64,000 nt of DNA from CBDAPI01 sp965248635 (GCA_965248635.1 OZ252114.1:2480001-2544000), one strand, 5' to 3'. Shown: positions 45,635 to 55,381, numbered from the stretch's first letter. Numbers and translations are program-made. The notes: a model not told the origin generated them from the letters alone.

Positions 45635-47575
45635 ATGTTCAGTTTGTGGCAACGCGCCCCCGGTGTTATGTGTCTTGTGACGCTCTGCGTTGCCGCTGTG
45701 AGTGTCGCACAGCACAGCCACCCCACAGTTCAGATCACTGTTGTTGACGATAAGTCTCGTCTGCTTCCCAGTCGAATCCATGTGAAAGATTCGGCCGGCA
45801 AGCCTCGGCGTCCCGGGGATATGCCGTTCTGGCGCGACCATTTCGTTTGTCCCGGCACAGTCACACTGGAACTCCCGCCCGGGAAGTACAACTACGAAGT
45901 CGAGCGCGGCCCTGAGTATGAGCAGCGGAGCGGTTCGTTTATCACCAGGAAAGGTGAGAACACGAAAGTGTCGATCCGTCTGAAGCGGATAGCCAACCTT
46001 TCGGCTGATGGCTGGTGGTCGGGGGAGCTGCATGTTCACCGATCGCTTGAGGACATCGAACTCCTCATGCGGGCGGAAGATCTATATGTGGCACCGGTGA
46101 TTACGTGGTGGAACGATAGGAATCTGTGGAATGACCGCGAGATACCTGAAAAGTCATTGCTAAAGTTCGACGGCAACCGGTATGCCCATGTCATGGCCGG
46201 TGAAGATGAGCGTGGGGGCGGGGCTTTGATGTATCTCAATCTTGGCCGGCCGCTGAAGATTGCCGGATCAAGCAGAGAGTATCCATCCTCGATGAATTTC
46301 TTGCATGAGGCCAGCCAACATCCCGGTGCATGGATCGACATCGAGAAGCCTTTCTGGTGGGATGTACCCATCTGGCTGGCGAGTGGGCGGATCGACTCGA
46401 TCGGCCTGGCCAACAATCATATGTCCCGTAGCCAAATGTATGAAAGCGAAGCCTCGGGCAAACCGCGCGATTCAAAGCGTCTTCCACCGCCCAAGGGCAA
46501 CGGTTACTGGTCGCAGGAAATCTACTATCACATTCTCGACTGCGGACTCCGCATCCCCCCTTCAGCCGGAAGTGCTTCGGGTGTGATCCCCAATCCGGTG
46601 GGCTATAACCGCGTATATGTCCATGTCGGCAAAGCATTTGATTATGCGCGATGGTGGAACGGTCTGAAGGCGGGGCGCTCGTTCGTCACGAACGGACCGC
46701 TGCTGCTGTGTCGCGCAAACGGTCGTATGCCCGGCCACGTTTTTGCGGCAGATGAGGGTAAAGAGGTGAGTGTCACTCTTGACGTCTCGGTCACAACGAA
46801 AGACCCGATTTCGAGTCTTGAAGTCATCAAGAATGGCACGGTCGAGTCGGTGGACAAGGTACGAGGACGTACGTTCTCACGAGCTCTGGGGCCACTGACA
46901 TTTCGAGAGAGCGGCTGGTTCCTTGTTCGAGTCATCACTGATAACGAGCAAACCTTTCGCTTCGCCTCAACCGCACCATTCTACGTTGAGATTGGTCCTT
47001 CGAAACGCCGAATCAGCAGACGCTCCGCACAGTTCTTCCTCGATTGGGTCGAGGAACGCATCCAACACATCAAATTGGACAACAGTGATCAACAACGGGA
47101 AGTGCTCACATATCACGAGGAGGCTCGAGATTTCTGGAAGAAGATTCTGATGTCAGCGAACGCGGAGGGACGATCGAGCGTCTCGGTGACCGTTGGGGAT
47201 GATGGAGACGGGAGCGCCACCGATGCCGGTTTTTACCCGTTCCTCGAGCGGTTCGTCATTCAAATCAACGGAATGCAGCCAGATAACCTGGCCAGGTCCA
47301 GGCTGGATTATGTCGCGCTCAGGATGCAGCAAATTCCCCCACTAAACGCTGTAATTACAGGGCACACGGACGACCGCGGAGATGAGGAGCTGAACCTTCA
47401 AGTGGGCCTGCGGCGGGCCGCCGCCGTGCGGAACTATCTGGTCCAGCAGCACGACATCGAGGCAGGACGAATTGAAACAAGAAGTGCCGGGGAGGGCCAG
47501 CCGACTGCTGACAACAAGACCCCTGAAGGTCAGAAACAGAATCGGCGCGTGGAAATCGAACTGTCAGCTCTTTAG
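45635..47575 (+). CDS. CehA/McbA-type metallohydrolase fused to an OmpA domain
   Basis: A 646-residue exported protein. After a signal (VMCLVTLCVAAVSVA) comes a beta domain with CPGTVTLELPPGKYNYEVERGPEYE. The PHP-like hydrolase region then begins with WWSGELHVHRSLEDIELLMRAEDLYVAPVITWW (HxH metal motif) and continues through RIDSIGLANNHM and WWNGLKAGRSFVTNGPLL, as in CehA/McbA proteins; the usual family ends near EARDFWKKIL. Here about 125 residues more follow and form an OmpA peptidoglycan-binding domain (VITGHTDDRGDEELNLQVGLRRAAAVRNYL, DNKTPEGQKQNRRVEIEL). I know of no such fusion. It would anchor the hydrolase to the cell wall. The linker (SVTVGDDGDGSATD) may mark the join. Confidence 0.85.
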   Translation: MFSLWQRAPGVMCLVTLCVAAVSVAQHSHPTVQITVVDDKSRLLPSRIHVKDSAGKPRRPGDMPFWRDHFVCPGTVTLELPPGKYNYEVERGPEYEQRSGSFITRKGENTKVSIRLKRIANLSADGWWSGELHVHRSLEDIELLMRAEDLYVAPVITWWNDRNLWNDREIPEKSLLKFDGNRYAHVMAGEDERGGGALMYLNLGRPLKIAGSSREYPSSMNFLHEASQHPGAWIDIEKPFWWDVPIWLASGRIDSIGLANNHMSRSQMYESEASGKPRDSKRLPPPKGNGYWSQEIYYHILDCGLRIPPSAGSASGVIPNPVGYNRVYVHVGKAFDYARWWNGLKAGRSFVTNGPLLLCRANGRMPGHVFAADEGKEVSVTLDVSVTTKDPISSLEVIKNGTVESVDKVRGRTFSRALGPLTFRESGWFLVRVITDNEQTFRFASTAPFYVEIGPSKRRISRRSAQFFLDWVEERIQHIKLDNSDQQREVLTYHEEARDFWKKILMSANAEGRSSVSVTVGDDGDGSATDAGFYPFLERFVIQINGMQPDNLARSRLDYVALRMQQIPPLNAVITGHTDDRGDEELNLQVGLRRAAAVRNYLVQQHDIEAGRIETRSAGEGQPTADNKTPEGQKQNRRVEIELSAL

Positions 47576-47666
47576 AGTGGGCGCGTCTCGAGCGGAAACA
47601 TGCTAGACTGTGCCCGATTTCTGACTTGCAGAAAACACAAATCCTCCAAGAAGGGGAACCAGAGCC

Positions 47667-49031
47667 ATGAAAGTGAACAGGCGAACTTTTGTCTCCAGCA
47701 GTGTGGCGGGCGTGGGCGTCGGTACGACCTGGGCAGCAAATCAACAGCCCGCAGGCGCGAATGACCGGATTCGAGTAGCCTCCATCGGCGTCGGCGGCAT
47801 GGGTAGATACAATTTAAACGATTTCCTGGAAATGCCCGAAGTGGATGTGGTGGCGGTCTGCGACGTTTGGGAGCACAACCGGGATCGGGCAGTGAAGATA
47901 ACCGACGGCAAGGCCGAGTCCTACTCAGATTTCAGGCGGGTTCTGGATCGAAAAGACGTCGATGCCGTGGTGGTCTCCACGCCGGACCACTGGCATGCCC
48001 CGATCGTGATTGCTGCCTGTGAGGCCGGTAAGGACATATACGCTGAGAAACCGCTTTCTCACACCCTGCGCGAAGGCAGGAAAATGGTGGAGGCCGCCCG
48101 GCGTGCGGACCGTGTCGTACAGGTAGGGACGCAACAGCGTTCCGGTGCGCATTACCAGGAAGCCGTAGACCTCATCCGCAGCGGGGAAATCGGACAAGTC
48201 ACCCGAGTCCACTCCTGGAACTTCGTCAATGAGTCTCCCCGCGGGATTGGAAGCCACCCGATCTCCGGAACGCCGGAGGGACTGGATTGGGACATGTATC
48301 TGGGTCCTGCTCCCGAGGTCCCGTTTCACCCCAGCAGATTCATTTATTATTTTCGCTGGTTCTGGGATTACTCCGGAGGCAAAATGACCGACTGGGGCAC
48401 ACACCACTTCGACGCCATCCACTGGGCCATGGGCGTCGAGGCTCCCAAGAGTGTCTTTGCGACGAGCTCGAAAAGGGTCATTCAAGACGACAAGGAAACA
48501 CCCGACACTATGGAAGTGGTGTTTGAGTATCCAGATTTCATCGCCACTTACTCCCATCGGGACACCAACGGCCGCGCTCCTTACGATAGCCACTACGGCA
48601 TTGAGTTCTTCGGAACGGATGCCACCCTGTTCCTCAACCGCGCCGGATTTCAGGTCTTGCCTGAGGTCACGGGCATTACCGAGAACATCGAGCCGCCCTA
48701 TTTACAAGAGGTGGCAAGTATCCGGAATCCGCCTAAACCCTGGGAGGACGAGGATCGCGATCGCAAAACCAGGGCCGAGTACAGGGTCGGGGCCGAGTCT
48801 GGAATGCACATTGTGCATGTCCGCAACTTCATTGACTGCCTCAAGACCCGGCGCAGACCCACCTCCGACATCGAGACCGGTCACCGTTCAACCTCAGCTC
48901 CACACCTGGCCAACATTGCCTTGAAAGTAGGCCGTAAGATCGAATGGGACTGGAAGAAAGAAGAGATTATAGGGGATCAGGAGGCCAACCAGCTTCTGAC
49001 CAAAGAGTACCGGCAACCCTGGGCGGTGTAG
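47667..49031 (+). CDS. Gfo/Idh/MocA oxidoreductase with Tat signal
   Basis: A 454-residue NAD(P)-dependent sugar or polyol dehydrogenase exported by the Tat route (VNRRTFVSSSVAGVGVGTTWAA). The Rossmann part has VASIGVGGMGRYNL, VVAVCDVWEHNRDRA, VVVSTPDHWHAPI and IYAEKPLSHTL, with the EKP Lys. The C-terminal domain contains GKMTDWGTHHFDAIHWAMG, the His/Asp site for the sugar. A ribosome site (GAAGGGGAACC) fits the ATG. Exported members are common in Planctomycetota and Acidobacteriota and may use a tightly bound cofactor to process glycans. It is closely related to the truncated gene at 62640. Confidence 0.92.
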   Translation: MKVNRRTFVSSSVAGVGVGTTWAANQQPAGANDRIRVASIGVGGMGRYNLNDFLEMPEVDVVAVCDVWEHNRDRAVKITDGKAESYSDFRRVLDRKDVDAVVVSTPDHWHAPIVIAACEAGKDIYAEKPLSHTLREGRKMVEAARRADRVVQVGTQQRSGAHYQEAVDLIRSGEIGQVTRVHSWNFVNESPRGIGSHPISGTPEGLDWDMYLGPAPEVPFHPSRFIYYFRWFWDYSGGKMTDWGTHHFDAIHWAMGVEAPKSVFATSSKRVIQDDKETPDTMEVVFEYPDFIATYSHRDTNGRAPYDSHYGIEFFGTDATLFLNRAGFQVLPEVTGITENIEPPYLQEVASIRNPPKPWEDEDRDRKTRAEYRVGAESGMHIVHVRNFIDCLKTRRRPTSDIETGHRSTSAPHLANIALKVGRKIEWDWKKEEIIGDQEANQLLTKEYRQPWAV

Positions 49032-49096
49032 TGCCGCGAATGCGTCTGCTGCTGACCTGCCTGGTACGCTGATTCAGCACCACGAAATCGACGGAG

Positions 49097-50239
49097 ATGT
49101 GCGTGCAGACCATTCATGTATCGACATTTGACGCACCCGGCACGCGAGCTCGAATCCGCAGTGTGCCGCGGCCTGACGTGCCGGATCGAGCGGCTTTGAT
49201 TCGGATCGATGCTTGTGGAGCTTGCGGCACCGACCTGCATATTCTCCGTGGACACTGGCCCAAACCGCTGCCGTGGCCGCTGACTCTGGGACATGAGTTG
49301 GCCGGCGTGATTGAAGAAAAGGGACCGGGTCTGCAGAGTGACTTTATGGAACAGCCGCTGGCTGTCGGCGACAAGGTCATGCTGCTGCCGTTGATGCCGT
49401 GCGGCCAGTGTTATTACTGTGTGCATTACCCGATCCACGCGAACAAATGTCTGAACCCTACCTACTACGGCCGCTATATACCGTTTGAGAAGCCACCTCA
49501 TCTATGGGGTGGATGGGCTGAGATGGTCTACGTCGATCTCGACATGTTCCCGGCAACGAAGATCTATCGCCTGCCCGATGACATGTCACCATTGCACGGA
49601 TCGTTGACCGAGCCGCTGGCATGCTGTATCCGCGCGCTCAACCGTGCTGTCGCTGCCGATGGTTTTCACGTCGGAGACACGGTCGTCATTCAAGGTTCGG
49701 GACCGATCGGCCTTTTCGCTCTGGTGGCTGCTCAGGAGATGGGCGCCGGCTGCGTAGTCGTCGTCGGCGCTCCAGAACAGCCGCGACTGGCCGTTTGCCG
49801 CGCTTTTGGCGCAGTGGCCACGGTTTCGATCGAAGAATATCCAACTCCGCAGTCGCGAATCGACGCCGTCCGTGCCATCGTCGGCGGTTTCGGAGCAGAT
49901 CTGGTCGTCGAGTGCAGCGGCGATCCGTCGTCGGGTCCCGAAGGCATTGAGATGCTCCGCGACGGAGGTGCCTACGTCGAGATGGGCCAATTCACCGACG
50001 CCGGCTCAGTCGACACGAACTGGCACCGCATCTGCACGAAAGACATCACCATCGTGGCAAGCTGGGCCTTTACGGCCAACGACATTCCCCTGGGCATTCA
50101 AATGATTCACCGCGTTGCCGAGCGCTATCCATGGCACTTGATGCAAACGCGGTTTTCCTTCAGCCAGGAAGGCATTGCGGAAGCCGCAGAGGCGGCCATC
50201 GCCATGCGCTGCATGAAGGCGACGATTGTCCCCGGTTGA
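49097..50239 (+). CDS. zinc-binding dehydrogenase (MDR family)
   Basis: A 380-residue medium-chain dehydrogenase. Catalytic zinc: CGACGTDLHIL and TLGHELAGVI. Structural zinc: MPCGQCYYCVHYPIHANKC. The cofactor motif is VVIQGSGPIGLFALVAAQ. The insertion GRYIPFEKPPHLWGGWAEMVYV is typical of the sorbitol/threonine dehydrogenase branch in sugar-catabolic loci. It is 65 bp downstream of the Gfo/Idh gene in the same direction and may be co-transcribed. The substrate is probably a polyol or sugar alcohol. Confidence 0.88.
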   Translation: MCVQTIHVSTFDAPGTRARIRSVPRPDVPDRAALIRIDACGACGTDLHILRGHWPKPLPWPLTLGHELAGVIEEKGPGLQSDFMEQPLAVGDKVMLLPLMPCGQCYYCVHYPIHANKCLNPTYYGRYIPFEKPPHLWGGWAEMVYVDLDMFPATKIYRLPDDMSPLHGSLTEPLACCIRALNRAVAADGFHVGDTVVIQGSGPIGLFALVAAQEMGAGCVVVVGAPEQPRLAVCRAFGAVATVSIEEYPTPQSRIDAVRAIVGGFGADLVVECSGDPSSGPEGIEMLRDGGAYVEMGQFTDAGSVDTNWHRICTKDITIVASWAFTANDIPLGIQMIHRVAERYPWHLMQTRFSFSQEGIAEAAEAAIAMRCMKATIVPG

Positions 50240-50539
50240 ATGACTGGATCTTGTAAAGCAATCTCACCATCAGGTTCTGGGGTGACTACCTGCGTGGTCG
50301 GAGGTTCCTTTACTGCATCTCGCAGAATTGAGCTCTTGGCCACCGGATCAGTGCACCCATTGGCCGAAAAAGCCATTGTGCGCCTTATTTTTGCCTGCTT
50401 GTACTTAAGTCCCACTAATAGTAAAACAAGAGCGAAGCTTGGGATTGGAGAGACAACCTTGTGACGATGATTTTCGAATCTGCTTACTGCGAAACAATAC
50501 ACCGCCTTCCGACCGAAGACCTGCGGCCACTCTGTTGGT
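50240..50539. other. intergenic, no gene recognised
   Basis: 300 bp before the GWxTD gene. Frames on both strands are short and lack ribosome sites; a minus-strand frame has one hydrophobic stretch (FALVLLLVGLKY) but overlaps the 3' end of the dehydrogenase. The promoter of the GWxTD gene should lie in the AT-rich 50400-50530 part. Confidence 0.4.
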
Positions 50540-52249
50540 ATGAAGAAACTGAGTAGGAGGGTTTTGCTATTGATACATTCAAAGGCTCACAGCAATCTGA
50601 AAAACCAGATTTGCTTTTTGACAGGGATAGGAGTTGCGTCTGTGCTGCTCATTTCGGGTGCACCCACGGCGGCAGGTCAACAGAGCAAAGCCAATGTGCA
50701 TAAGCAACAGCAAGAGGAGCAACAAGACTATTACAGAAAGTGGCTCCATGAAGATATAACGTATATCATCACGCCAGAAGAGAAGACCGTCTTTGAGACC
50801 CTGACGACCCCGGAAGAAAAAGATCAATTTATCGAACAATTCTGGTACCGACGGGATCCGGATTCTAGAACGACGATAAATCAGTCCAGGGAAGAACATT
50901 ACCGGCGCATTGCATATGCCAACGAGAGCTTCGCCAGTGGTTTGCCCGGATGGAAGAGCGACAGGGGTCGCATTTATATCATTCACGGTCCCCCGGACGA
51001 GGTCGAAATGCACCCCTCTGGAGGACGATACAGGCGTCCGGCATGGGAAGGGGGTGGAACCACATCCACGTACCCGTTCGAGGTCTGGTGGTATCGGCAT
51101 ATCGAGGGAGTTGGTCAGGGTGTCGAGCTCGAATTTGTGGACCCGTCCTTTAGCGGTGAATACCGTTTGGCACTGAGTCCCGAGGAAAAAGATGCAATGC
51201 TCCACGTTCCCGGTGTGGGGCTGACTCTGGCCGAGCAGTTCGGGTTAGCTACCAAGGCAAACCGTCCAACCTTCGCATCCGGTAACCGTGAATATTACCC
51301 GTTAAGAGTACGACGGGCCAAGGACAATCCGTTCATTCGGTACGAGACCTTTGTCGGCGTGCAGCGGCCCAAAAAGATCTACTACGACGACCTCAAAGAG
51401 CTGGTTGACGTCAACGTCACCTACAACGATTTGGCTTTTGAGCTCCGCAAAGATTATTTCAAACTAAACGACGAGCAGGTCCTGGTCACGATCACACTGA
51501 CGTTGCAAAACCAAAATCTCGCTTTTAAAGAAGAAAATGGCGTGTATGTTGCCAAAGTGGGAGTTTATGGTGTGGTGACTACGATCACCAAGCGGATCAT
51601 AAAGGAATTCGAAGACGATCTTATCCATGCTTATCAGCCCGAGTTTTTCCAGCAAGGCCTCCACAGACGATCCACTTATCAGAAAATAATCGTACTCGAC
51701 CGAAAGTTGCGCCATAAGCTCGATCTGGTGGTGAAAGATGTGCATAGTGGCAAGGTGGGAGTAATCCGCCAGGGCATTTTTACTCCCTCGTACACGGGGG
51801 AAGAACTCGTGGCAAGCTCTCTCATTCTCTCTGACTCCATTCGGCAGCTAGACAACATCCAGCAACAAGATCAGATGTTCGTGTTGGGAGACCTTAAGAT
51901 TCGTCCCAACGTAGGCAATACCTTTTCGTCTTCCAAACCGCTTGGGGTGTACCTCCAGGTATACAATGCTGGAATTGGCCAGAGTACGGACCGTCCGTCA
52001 CTTCGGGTGAGGTACAAGCTCTTGCAAGGAGGGGAGAACGTAGCGGAACGGGTCGACGAGAAAGGAGAGGCGATTCAATTTTTCTCGCAGGGTAGAGTGG
52101 TGTTGGTCACGATCTTCTCGCCCCAAAGTTTAAGGCCCGGAAGATATCGCATGGAAGTGGAAGTTCAGGATCGGATCAGGAACCAGCTCGTCACCGCAGG
52201 AGAGAAGTTCCATGTCGTTGAAGCCACCCAGATGGCGGTAAAGCCATAG
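50540..52249 (+). CDS. GWxTD domain-containing secreted protein
   Basis: A 569-residue exported protein of the GWxTD family, found mostly in Acidobacteriota and Bacteroidota. A signal-like helix is at about residues 27-47 (FLTGIGVASVLLISGAPTAAG). The domain opens with YYRKWLHEDITYIITPEEKTVFETLTTPEEKDQFIEQFWYRRDP, a variant of GWxTD, then continues RIAYANESFASGLPGWKSDRGRIYIIHGPPDEVE and PFEVWWYRHIEG. The C-terminal 330 residues are beta-rich (VLVTITLTLQNQNL, PLGVYLQVYNAGI, GRYRMEVEVQDRI) and resemble Ig-like folds. Function unknown. It ends 29 bp before the sugar-isomerase gene, but it is more AT-rich than that gene. Confidence 0.9.
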   Translation: MKKLSRRVLLLIHSKAHSNLKNQICFLTGIGVASVLLISGAPTAAGQQSKANVHKQQQEEQQDYYRKWLHEDITYIITPEEKTVFETLTTPEEKDQFIEQFWYRRDPDSRTTINQSREEHYRRIAYANESFASGLPGWKSDRGRIYIIHGPPDEVEMHPSGGRYRRPAWEGGGTTSTYPFEVWWYRHIEGVGQGVELEFVDPSFSGEYRLALSPEEKDAMLHVPGVGLTLAEQFGLATKANRPTFASGNREYYPLRVRRAKDNPFIRYETFVGVQRPKKIYYDDLKELVDVNVTYNDLAFELRKDYFKLNDEQVLVTITLTLQNQNLAFKEENGVYVAKVGVYGVVTTITKRIIKEFEDDLIHAYQPEFFQQGLHRRSTYQKIIVLDRKLRHKLDLVVKDVHSGKVGVIRQGIFTPSYTGEELVASSLILSDSIRQLDNIQQQDQMFVLGDLKIRPNVGNTFSSSKPLGVYLQVYNAGIGQSTDRPSLRVRYKLLQGGENVAERVDEKGEAIQFFSQGRVVLVTIFSPQSLRPGRYRMEVEVQDRIRNQLVTAGEKFHVVEATQMAVKP

Positions 52250-52278
52250 TCTTCGAGGTCTGAGAAGTAAAATAAGCC

Positions 52279-53328
52279 ATGGCGGAAATGAAAGGTCCAG
52301 CTATTTTCCTCGCCCAGTTCATAAGGGATGAGGAGCCTTACAACAATCTTAGCAACATTGGAAGATGGGTAGCGGACTTGGGATTCAAGGGTGTTCAGAT
52401 TCCGGGCTGGGATCCGCGCGTCATCGACCTCGACAAGGCCGCGGAATCCAAGACTTACTGTGATGAATACAAAGGCACACTTAAAGAGATGGGCCTTGAG
52501 CCGACGGAGGTAGCGGGCTACCTTGCGGGACAGGTCCTGGCCGTGCATCCGGCCTACGAAATCATGTTCGAAGCGTTTCATCCCGCGGGCTTGAAAGGTG
52601 ATGCGAGGACTGAGTGGGCGGCGGGCGAATTGAAGAAATGTATTTACGCTTCGGTTAACATGGGCACCAGCGTCATCCCAGTGCTGTCCGGTGGCTTTGC
52701 ATGGCACATGATCTACCCTTGGCCTCAGCGTCCGGATGGGATTATCCAAGAAGCTTTCAAGGAACTGGCCAAACGTTGGCGGCCCCTTCTGGACCTGGCT
52801 TATGACAAGGGGACTGTGTTCGCATATGAGCTTCACCCTGGATCAGACCTTTACGATGGTGCGACCTACGAGATGTTCCTCGATTGCACGGATAATCACG
52901 CCGCCGCATGCTTGAACTATGACCCCAGCCATTTGCTGCTGCAACAACTCGATTACCTCGAGTTTATCAGGCTATATGGTGAACGCATCAAGGGGTTCCA
53001 CGTCAAGGATGCCGAGTTCCGCCCGAGTGGCCGCGTTGGTGTGTACGGCGGCTATCAGTCTTGGGCCGGGCGGGCCGGGCGATTCCGGTCCCTGGGAGAC
53101 GGCCAGGTCGACTTTACCCGTGTTTTTACACTGCTCACCGAGGCCGGCTACAGCAGCTGGGCGGTCCTGGAATGGGAATGCTGCGTCAAGAGCCCCGAGC
53201 AGGGGGCGGCCGAAGCCGTGCCCTTCATTGGCAGGCACATCATTGAGACCACCGAGGTGGCCTTCGATGACTTCGCGGGTGGCCAGGCCGACCCTGCCCG
53301 CAATCGGAAGATCCTGGGCTTGAGCTGA
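52279..53328 (+). CDS. sugar phosphate isomerase/epimerase-like TIM barrel
   Basis: A 349-residue xylose-isomerase-like TIM-barrel protein. Family markers: WVADLGFKGVQIPGW, MGTSVIPVLSGG, GTVFAYELHPGSDLYDG (metal Glu and His), ACLNYDPSHLLLQQLDYLEFI (metal Asp and His), IKGFHVKDAEF (His) and WAVLEWECCVKSPEQGA (final metal Glu). It probably isomerises or epimerises a keto-sugar with Mn or Mg. It opens the operon-like run 52279-57268, with 39 bp to the next gene. No signal peptide, so it acts in the cytoplasm. Confidence 0.9.
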   Translation: MAEMKGPAIFLAQFIRDEEPYNNLSNIGRWVADLGFKGVQIPGWDPRVIDLDKAAESKTYCDEYKGTLKEMGLEPTEVAGYLAGQVLAVHPAYEIMFEAFHPAGLKGDARTEWAAGELKKCIYASVNMGTSVIPVLSGGFAWHMIYPWPQRPDGIIQEAFKELAKRWRPLLDLAYDKGTVFAYELHPGSDLYDGATYEMFLDCTDNHAAACLNYDPSHLLLQQLDYLEFIRLYGERIKGFHVKDAEFRPSGRVGVYGGYQSWAGRAGRFRSLGDGQVDFTRVFTLLTEAGYSSWAVLEWECCVKSPEQGAAEAVPFIGRHIIETTEVAFDDFAGGQADPARNRKILGLS

Positions 53329-53367
53329 CCAATCTGGGATACTCATTGGGACCCAATATGGGGGCAA

Positions 53368-54534
53368 ATGATCATGGAATCGTGGGAACGTAAACTACGA
53401 ATGGGGATGGTTGGCGGGGGGCAGGGCGCGTTTATTGGTGGTGTACATCGCGTCGCAGCCACCCTTGATCAACAGGTCCGGCTCGTCGCCGGCTGCTTCT
53501 CACGGGATCCTCAGAACACCAGGATCACCGGGCAACAGCTGTACCTTGACCCGGCTCGTTGCTACGACAGCCCTGAGGAGATGGCGATCGCCGAAGCCGA
53601 ACTCCCCGAGGGCGATCGCATCGATTTTGTTACGATCGTGACGCCAAACGTCTCTCACTTCGGCTTCGCAAAAAGATTCCTGGATGCGGGCTTTCATGTG
53701 GTTTGTGATAAGCCCATGACCTACACTCTCGATGAGGCCAAAGAGCTTGCCAATCTCGTGGAAAAGTCAGGACTCGTCTTTGCGTTAACCCACAACTATA
53801 CCGGCCATCCTCTCATAAGACACGCTCGCCACCTGTTCCATTCGGGCGAAATGGGTACGGTCCGCAAGGTGCTGGTCGAGTACCTCCAGGACTTCCTGAT
53901 GGTCCCGCACGAAAAGCTGGGCCAGAAGCAGGCAGCCTGGCGGGTTGACCCCGCGCAGGCGGGTATCGGCGGAACCATGGGCGACGTGGGTACTCACTGT
54001 GTTAACCTGCTGGAGTATGTTACGGGTGATCCGATTTCTGAACTGTGCGCGGATAAGAGTACGTTCCTCCCGGATCGGAAGCTTGACGAAGACGTCAACG
54101 CGCTGCTCCGCTTCAAGGGCGGCGGGAAGGGTATTCTGAGCATCAGCCAGGTTGCCACGGGAGAAGAGAACGGACTGATCCTCCGCGTATACGCCTCCAA
54201 AGGGGCCATTAAATGGGCCCACGAGAATCCAAACTATCTTGAACTCTATCGTTACGGTGAGCCGAGGCAGACCCTGACTCGTGGCCAGGGGTACCTTTCT
54301 GAACCAGCGGCCGCGAGCACGCGTATCCCCCCCGGACATCCAGAAGGGTACTTGGAGGGGTTCGCTACCATTTACGTTGGAGTCATTGCGGCGATCCGGC
54401 GCTACATCGATGGCAACCCGATGAAGACCGAGGACTATAACTTCCCCACCGTTTATGACGGACTGCGAGGCATGCAATTCATTTATAAGACAGTAGAGTC
54501 CTGCAACAGTGGTTCGACTTGGGTAACCATGTAA
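53368..54534 (+). CDS. Gfo/Idh/MocA oxidoreductase, cytoplasmic
   Basis: A 388-residue NAD(P)-dependent dehydrogenase without a signal peptide. GMVGGGQGAFIGGVHR is the cofactor loop, followed by FVTIVTPNVSHFGF, VVCDKPMTYTLDEA (DKP in place of EKP, Lys kept) and GGTMGDVGTHCVNLLEYVTG. The C-terminal part matches the branch found beside TIM-barrel isomerases (GHPEGYLEGFATIYVGVIAAI, FPTVYDGLRGMQFI). The start may be the ATG at 53368 or 53374. With its neighbour it likely converts a sugar or inositol-like compound by oxidation at one hydroxyl. Confidence 0.92.
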   Translation: MIMESWERKLRMGMVGGGQGAFIGGVHRVAATLDQQVRLVAGCFSRDPQNTRITGQQLYLDPARCYDSPEEMAIAEAELPEGDRIDFVTIVTPNVSHFGFAKRFLDAGFHVVCDKPMTYTLDEAKELANLVEKSGLVFALTHNYTGHPLIRHARHLFHSGEMGTVRKVLVEYLQDFLMVPHEKLGQKQAAWRVDPAQAGIGGTMGDVGTHCVNLLEYVTGDPISELCADKSTFLPDRKLDEDVNALLRFKGGGKGILSISQVATGEENGLILRVYASKGAIKWAHENPNYLELYRYGEPRQTLTRGQGYLSEPAAASTRIPPGHPEGYLEGFATIYVGVIAAIRRYIDGNPMKTEDYNFPTVYDGLRGMQFIYKTVESCNSGSTWVTM

Positions 54535-54619
54535 ACGCCATCCGACACAAGGGGGCAAGGCCGGTCCCCGGCAGGCCGCGCGAGAGCCAAAACAATGATC
54601 ACAACGATGAGGTGAACAC

Positions 54620-55381
54620 ATTCTCACTAACCAGTTAAAAAGCAAGTTAGCCGCCGGTCGGGTCGTTGTTGGCAGTTTCGTCTATGTCGCCTCTCCACAG
54701 CTGACGGAGATCATTGGTCTGATCGGGTTTGATTTTGTGGTTATCGACATGGAGCATGGCCCGGTGGACATGGGGGTTGCGGAGAACATGGTTCGAGCGG
54801 CCGAGCTAGCCGGGGTCACACCTTTCATCCGAGTGACTCATAATAGACCTGATTTGATCCTCCGTGCTCTGGACATCGGTGCTCTGGGCGTTCATGTGCC
54901 AGAAGTCAGCGATGCCCACCAAGGCAAGGCTGCGGTCGCAAGCGTGAAGTATGCACCTCAGGGCCAGCGTGGCCTGGCCGGTGTCAGGGCGGCAAAGTAT
55001 GGCTTAAAGGATTCTTTGCCGGAATATGCCGCCGCGGCGAATCAGCAGACGATGCTGATCGTCCACATTGAAGATGTGAAGGCCGTTGAGAATCTGGATG
55101 CTCTCCTTGCTGTAGAGGGTATTGACGTTTACTTCCTTGGCCCTACCGACTTGTCCAACAGCCTGGGTATCCCGGGCCAGAGCAAGGATCCGAAAGTGAT
55201 CGGTCTGGTTGAGGATTCCATCAAACAGATCGCGGGAGCAGGTAAGATCGCGGGTTGCATCGCCGCAGACGTCGAGACAGCCAGACGATACACTGAGCTT
55301 GGCGCTCGCTATATCGCTTGTCACGCGATAAGCTTCATGGCTAGTGCCTCCAAACAGTTTCTCGAAGAGTTACGTGCATGA
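54620..55381 (+). CDS. HpcH/HpaI family aldolase, ATT start
   Basis: A class II (metal-dependent) aldolase of about 253 residues that splits 2-keto-3-deoxy sugar acids or similar compounds to pyruvate and an aldehyde. Markers: GFDFVVIDMEHGPVD, GVTPFIRVTHNRPDLILRALDIGALGVHVPEV, GQRGLAGVRAAKYG, IVHIEDVKAVENLDALLAVEGIDVYFLGPTDLSNSLG. The frame contains LTNQLKSKLAAGRVVVGSFV upstream of the first GTG (54737), which is the normal N-terminus of the family. The only plausible start there is ATT at 54620, with GAGGTG 6 bases upstream. The gene overlaps the SDR start by 4 bp (ATGA). Confidence 0.88.
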   Translation: MLTNQLKSKLAAGRVVVGSFVYVASPQLTEIIGLIGFDFVVIDMEHGPVDMGVAENMVRAAELAGVTPFIRVTHNRPDLILRALDIGALGVHVPEVSDAHQGKAAVASVKYAPQGQRGLAGVRAAKYGLKDSLPEYAAAANQQTMLIVHIEDVKAVENLDALLAVEGIDVYFLGPTDLSNSLGIPGQSKDPKVIGLVEDSIKQIAGAGKIAGCIAADVETARRYTELGARYIACHAISFMASASKQFLEELRA

